A stretch of 64,000 bases of DNA from Brachionus plicatilis (taxonomy: Eukaryota > Rotifera > Eurotatoria > Ploima > Brachionidae). The notes beneath the pieces are model-generated. The model made no database searches, was not told where the DNA came from, and saw only the letters and a program-made list of their open reading frames with translations. This document shows positions 60,701-64,000 of the stretch, piece by piece. Where the stretch lies: assembly GCA_010279815.1 (NCBI GenBank), contig QEOQ01000206.1, positions 610,147 through 674,146 of the forward strand, in the 5' to 3' direction. Made by a program: the position numbers and the translations under genes. Positions within the stretch are counted from its first letter, which is position 1; each line of letters begins with the position of its first letter.

Positions 60701-63260
60701 TTTGAATCATTGTCATTATCATTATTTTTTTTAAAGAACATAAAGGATCTATTAATAAAATTATTAGAAATTTTTACTTTCCTAGAAAATTCTACATTTC
60801 CTGCTTTAAGACTTGCTGGATTCGAACTTGATAAAGAAATTATCCTGAACTTATTAAGATTTTAGTCAAGATTTGGTTAGGATTCTCTGGAGGAATCTTG
60901 TAAAGATCATGTCTAAGATCCAATCAAGAATTTCAAAATCATAAGTCCCTATTTCTAATTATTAATCTTTGTTTAATATTAAAATAAATGGACCATAGTA
61001 AACTATAACAACAAATTTAATAAAATGACCACAATTTTAATAAATATTCACACATTCATAAAAATAACTAAATTAATTAAAAATTATCTTAAATTTTTAA
61101 GAAAGTTTCTTCAATAAAAATTAAAGAGTTTATAACATTAGTATCACCTGAAGAAGAGAAAGGAATCGAAGAAGAAGAACCATTCTCTTAAAGATCTTGT
61201 TCTGATATTCCAAATGTGACATACTATTGAAAAAAAAATATTTTTGTTTTATTGATAAATGTAAACAATATTTTTTTTTTATTAATTTTGTTATTTTTTT
61301 TACTAATTTTTGGTTCTTTTATATAAAGTATGAAACTGTAATCGAAATATGGTTAAAAAATATTTTGCCATGTTCCCAATATATTTGTTCCAATTAAAAA
61401 AAATACGGTATTAATATTAAAAATTTGGCTTTTCTATTAAATTTGTGGCGTAATTTACTATTTTTATGGTCTAATTAGATAATGGCTCAAATTAAATTAT
61501 ATTGGAATTTTGCGAAACAACTTAAATTAACAACTTGGACTAGGAATTTTGACATTTTTAGTACCAAACTTTACAAGGTTTTTTTGATGGTCACAGATAT
61601 TTTTATTTTAAGCACAAATTTTTTTTAATCTTATTTAAAATTAATTAATTTTATTAAAAAGATAGCACGTTTGAGATAAATGCAAAAGAGAATTGTTTTA
61701 TAAATGTTTACGGAAACGGTCTTTACAATGGTCTTGAGAACACTTATTCTATTTTTTATGCTCAAATAGTCAAGTCTATCCAAGGCAAACTAGAAATAGA
61801 TATTTGTGACCCTTGTGGAAATCTGATAAAAAGCTACACAAGTAAAATCAACGATTATCTATATGAAATTAAGTACATTCCTCACAAAATTGGAAAATAT
61901 AAAATCCATATAAAATTTGATGGAGAAAAAATACCGTCAAGTCCTTTTACTGCCAATGTAATAAACCCCGACAAAGTCACCATAAAAGATGATTGCCAAT
62001 ATTTTTTCAATGCCAGAAATGTAGACCTGGAAATTAATCAAGAAAAGTATTTTTGTTTCAACACACTAGATGCTGGAGACGGAGACATTCAACTTGATAT
62101 CATTGCTCCCAATGACCAACTTTTGCCCTATAGGAAAAACATTTCTAGCCATAATGAACACAAAATAAGTTTTTGTCCAGTTTTTGAAGGTTTGTACAAA
62201 ATACATGTCTATTTTAACAATCAAGAACTAGGATTTTCGCCAATTTATACCAAAACTGACAAATGCCTGGAAACAAATGCAGCTAGAGTTTATGGAGATG
62301 GCATCAAAAATGCAAATCTTAACAAAGAATCAAATTTTTTAATAGATTTGACCAATTTGGACACAACAAACGAAAATTTTAATTTATCTGTTACTGCAAT
62401 TTCAGCTGAATCTCATGTGTTAAAATTTGATGTGGAAAAAATTCAAGATAAAATGTACAATTGTATTTTTACACCTGACAAAATCGGAGATTATCTATTA
62501 AATGTAAAGCTAAATAACATCCACATATGGGAATCTCCATTTATTTTAAAAGTTAGAATGATCACAGATCCGGCTAAGATAATTATAAACACCAATGATT
62601 TTAAAAGTATAATAATAGGCGATGAGGTGTCTACTATTGTTGACACTCGCGGTGCTGGTGCTGGTGAGCTGAGCGCAAATTGTCTTGGTCTAACTAAACA
62701 TGCAGAATGTCAATTTATCGACCGAAAAGATGGAACCTATGAGTTAAAAATTAGGCCTGACGAAATTGGCAAACATTTGCTAAGTCTAAAGTACAATGAT
62801 GTTAATGTGTCAAATAGTCCTTTCACATTTAAAGTCTCAAGTCTTCCTGATGCAAGTAAAGTTCAAGTTTTTGGACCGGGAATTAGTCATGGTGTGATTG
62901 ACGAGTTCAAATCGAATTTTACATGTGATACTCGAGGTGCTGGAGCTGGACAGTTGACTGTGAGAATACGTGGACCTAAGGGCGCATTTCGAGTGGATAT
63001 GCAGCGAAAAGATGAAAAAGATAGAAGAATTGAATGCAGTTATGACCCTTTGGAGGTTTTTTTTTTTATTTATTTATATGAAGTAGAAATTTTTTATATT
63101 TAAGAGTGGCGAGTATCAGATAAATGTGAAATGGTCAGGAAAACATGTGCCTAATTCGCCTTTCAATGTTAATATTTTTAAAACAAAAGAAGAATTAGAC
63201 AAATTTTTGTGCGAGTCGATTCAAGATAAAAATTTAAAATTTTTTGAAAACGATAAATAA
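54734..63260 (+). CDS. filamin-like protein, short form: Ser-rich N-terminus plus about ten Ig-filamin repeats (1533 aa)
   Basis: Exons: 54734-55961, 56012-56028, 57764-57800, 58396-58809, 58871-59065, 59114-59206, 59254-59616, 59666-59809, 59867-60025, 60075-60305, 60360-60530, 61662-63055, 63105-63260, all in compatible phase. The first 420 residues are a Ser/Lys/Asn-rich disordered region with basic RS-like stretches. Then come diverged filamin repeats, whose last six match the last six of gene A in order. The end is closest, with VDTRGAGAGEL, VFGPGISHGVIDEF, AGAGQLTVRIRGPKGAFRV and FNVNIFKTKEELDKFL. The final repeat mediates dimerisation in classical filamins; whether it does so here is unknown. 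Exons from 58396 on can also be reached from 46111 to give a 3716-aa long form. The two mini-exons (17 and 37 nt) are the least certain. Confidence 0.75.
56251..56900. mobile_element. foldback element, about 650 bp
   Basis: The outer ends TTTAATTCAAAAATCAAATG and CATTTGATTTTTGAATTAAA are exact inverted copies. Within the arms, GTTGAAATAACATT, GATGTTTCAAATATTTTTTA and AAATAATTAGTTTAATTTT all recur inverted on the right. The loop is AT-rich. No protein. A single arm of the same family lies at 8682-8802. Here it sits between mini-exons of the short filamin-like form. Confidence 0.9.
57820..58375. mobile_element. foldback element with TGCTAGGTA-type repeats
   Basis: The left arm has TTCAAAATGCTAGGTATTTAA and related GTAGGTAAAAA words. 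The right arm carries several complementary TTACCTAGC and TTACCTAGCATTTTGAA words (58197-58335). The repeat TGCTAGGTA(A)NTAAAAA is iterated within each arm, so the arms look like short degenerate satellite arrays in opposite orientation. It ends about 20 bp before the acceptor of exon 58396. Confidence 0.6.
60531..61661 (+). other. 1.1 kb intron of gene B/C
   Basis: GT-AG, phase 1 (join TNSTFEINA). AT-rich. A somewhat less AT-rich stretch (60800-60950) has repeated AAGATT words but no coding frame. Confidence 0.6.
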
Positions 63261-64000
63261 TTTTAAATAACTTGTTTAAAATTCATGAACTCCTGAGGAG
63301 CTAATAAAAATCTGATTTGCATAATGTTTTAATAACAGCATAAAATTAAAGGTCTGATTTTGTAAAAAAAAAAGATAGAGTTTAAACTTGAATAAAAAAA
63401 CATTTATTTAATTTTGCAACGCATTTATTTATTTTAATAATTTTAAATTTTTTATTTTTATAAATTTTTTAAAAGCTGTATTAGTTTTAAAATAAAAATG
63501 AAAAAAAAAATTTATTTTTTCAGCAACTTTATTCAAAGTTCTAAAATACCAAAATTATAAAATGATACTTTTCCTTTTTTTTATTAAACAAATCTTTACA
63601 ATTAGATGAACTGAACACATTCAGTTAAAAAAAAAACTTAATCAAATTAGAGAATCTTTGATTTTTTTTAAAAACAAAATAAATAACAAAATTCAAAATA
63701 TTATACGAATTTTTGATTCAACCAAAAATAACATTATTATTTCGAATTTCATAGAATGAACTAGACATTTTTTAACTTCATTTTATTTAATTCAATCAGA
63801 TTTATTTTCTAAGCCAACTAATCAAAAGTGCTTCCTAATAGACAACCAACTCATAGATCAATTTTGAGTTAACGAAAAATTTATAATTTACATTGAAAAA
63901 TACGTGGGTTTACATGTTTAGAAAATAAAACCAAAGTTTCATAAATTGGAATAATAATTCTGATCAAAACGATAAAAAAATTCTAAGATATTTTTTTACT
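63261..64000. other. 3' flank of gene B/C
   Basis: Noncoding AT-rich sequence to the window end. AATAAA at 63303-63308, about 43 bp after the stop, is the likely polyadenylation signal. Confidence 0.5.

Noticed and set aside
1..64000. CRISPR arrays, bacterial operons, prophage
   Set aside because: No regularly spaced direct repeats; spliced animal-type genes throughout show this is eukaryotic nuclear DNA.

Overview
The window looks like nuclear DNA of a small invertebrate animal. It is very AT-rich. Its genes are split by introns that are mostly 40-100 bp (GT-AG, one GC-AG) with a few of 1-12 kb, and the spaces between genes are full of degenerate, mostly palindromic repeats. Composition, intron size and the protein families (a three-CH filamin of the FLN-2/jitterbug type, an SLC22-type carrier, Helitron and pogo debris) would fit a monogonont rotifer such as Brachionus. 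That placement is inference. All strong genes are on the + strand.

Left part (1-15.3 kb). There is a possible 3' terminal exon at the left edge, a PHD-finger-like remnant near 1.6 kb, and an unlisted 54-codon cysteine-rich ORF at 2599-2763. A secreted protein with a furin-type site lies at 2961-3749; 59 bp of it are repeated 1.2 kb downstream. A two-exon SLC22-like membrane transporter spans 5872-8597. A decayed transposon-like reading frame lies on the minus strand at 10.6-11.3 kb. A single-exon Pro-rich protein with two EF-hands occupies 11794-13017.

Right part (15.3-63.3 kb) holds two tandem filamin-family genes. Gene A (15319-27261, 16 exons, 1880 aa) has three calponin-homology domains and 16 Ig-filamin repeats. 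Two further candidate first exons (19787, 20653) join the same downstream exon in frame and would give short forms without actin-binding domains. Gene B/C (32117-63260) is a diverged paralogue with no CH domain. Its 5' half has about 11 Ig-like repeats, a 3.77 kb exon coding for a roughly 1150-residue disordered region, and an alternative terminal exon ending at 46327. Its 3' half (58396-63260) carries about ten repeats and ends in two that closely match the end of gene A. The halves are in compatible phase and can be spliced into one 3716-codon reading frame across a 12.3 kb intron. A second start at 54734 supplies a Ser-rich N-terminus for a short 1533-aa form. Nearly all introns in both genes are phase 1, as expected for shuffled Ig modules.

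The large introns host transposon debris: a Helitron Rep/helicase pseudogene, a pogo/Tigger transposase pseudogene, five foldback/MITE-like elements (one family with two copies, one in each filamin gene), an AT-hook fragment, a tRNA-Arg-like relic, a short TTAGGG-like tract and an orphan 138-codon ORF. Exon joins were inferred by eye from splice signals, reading phase and domain continuity; no transcript data or database search was available.
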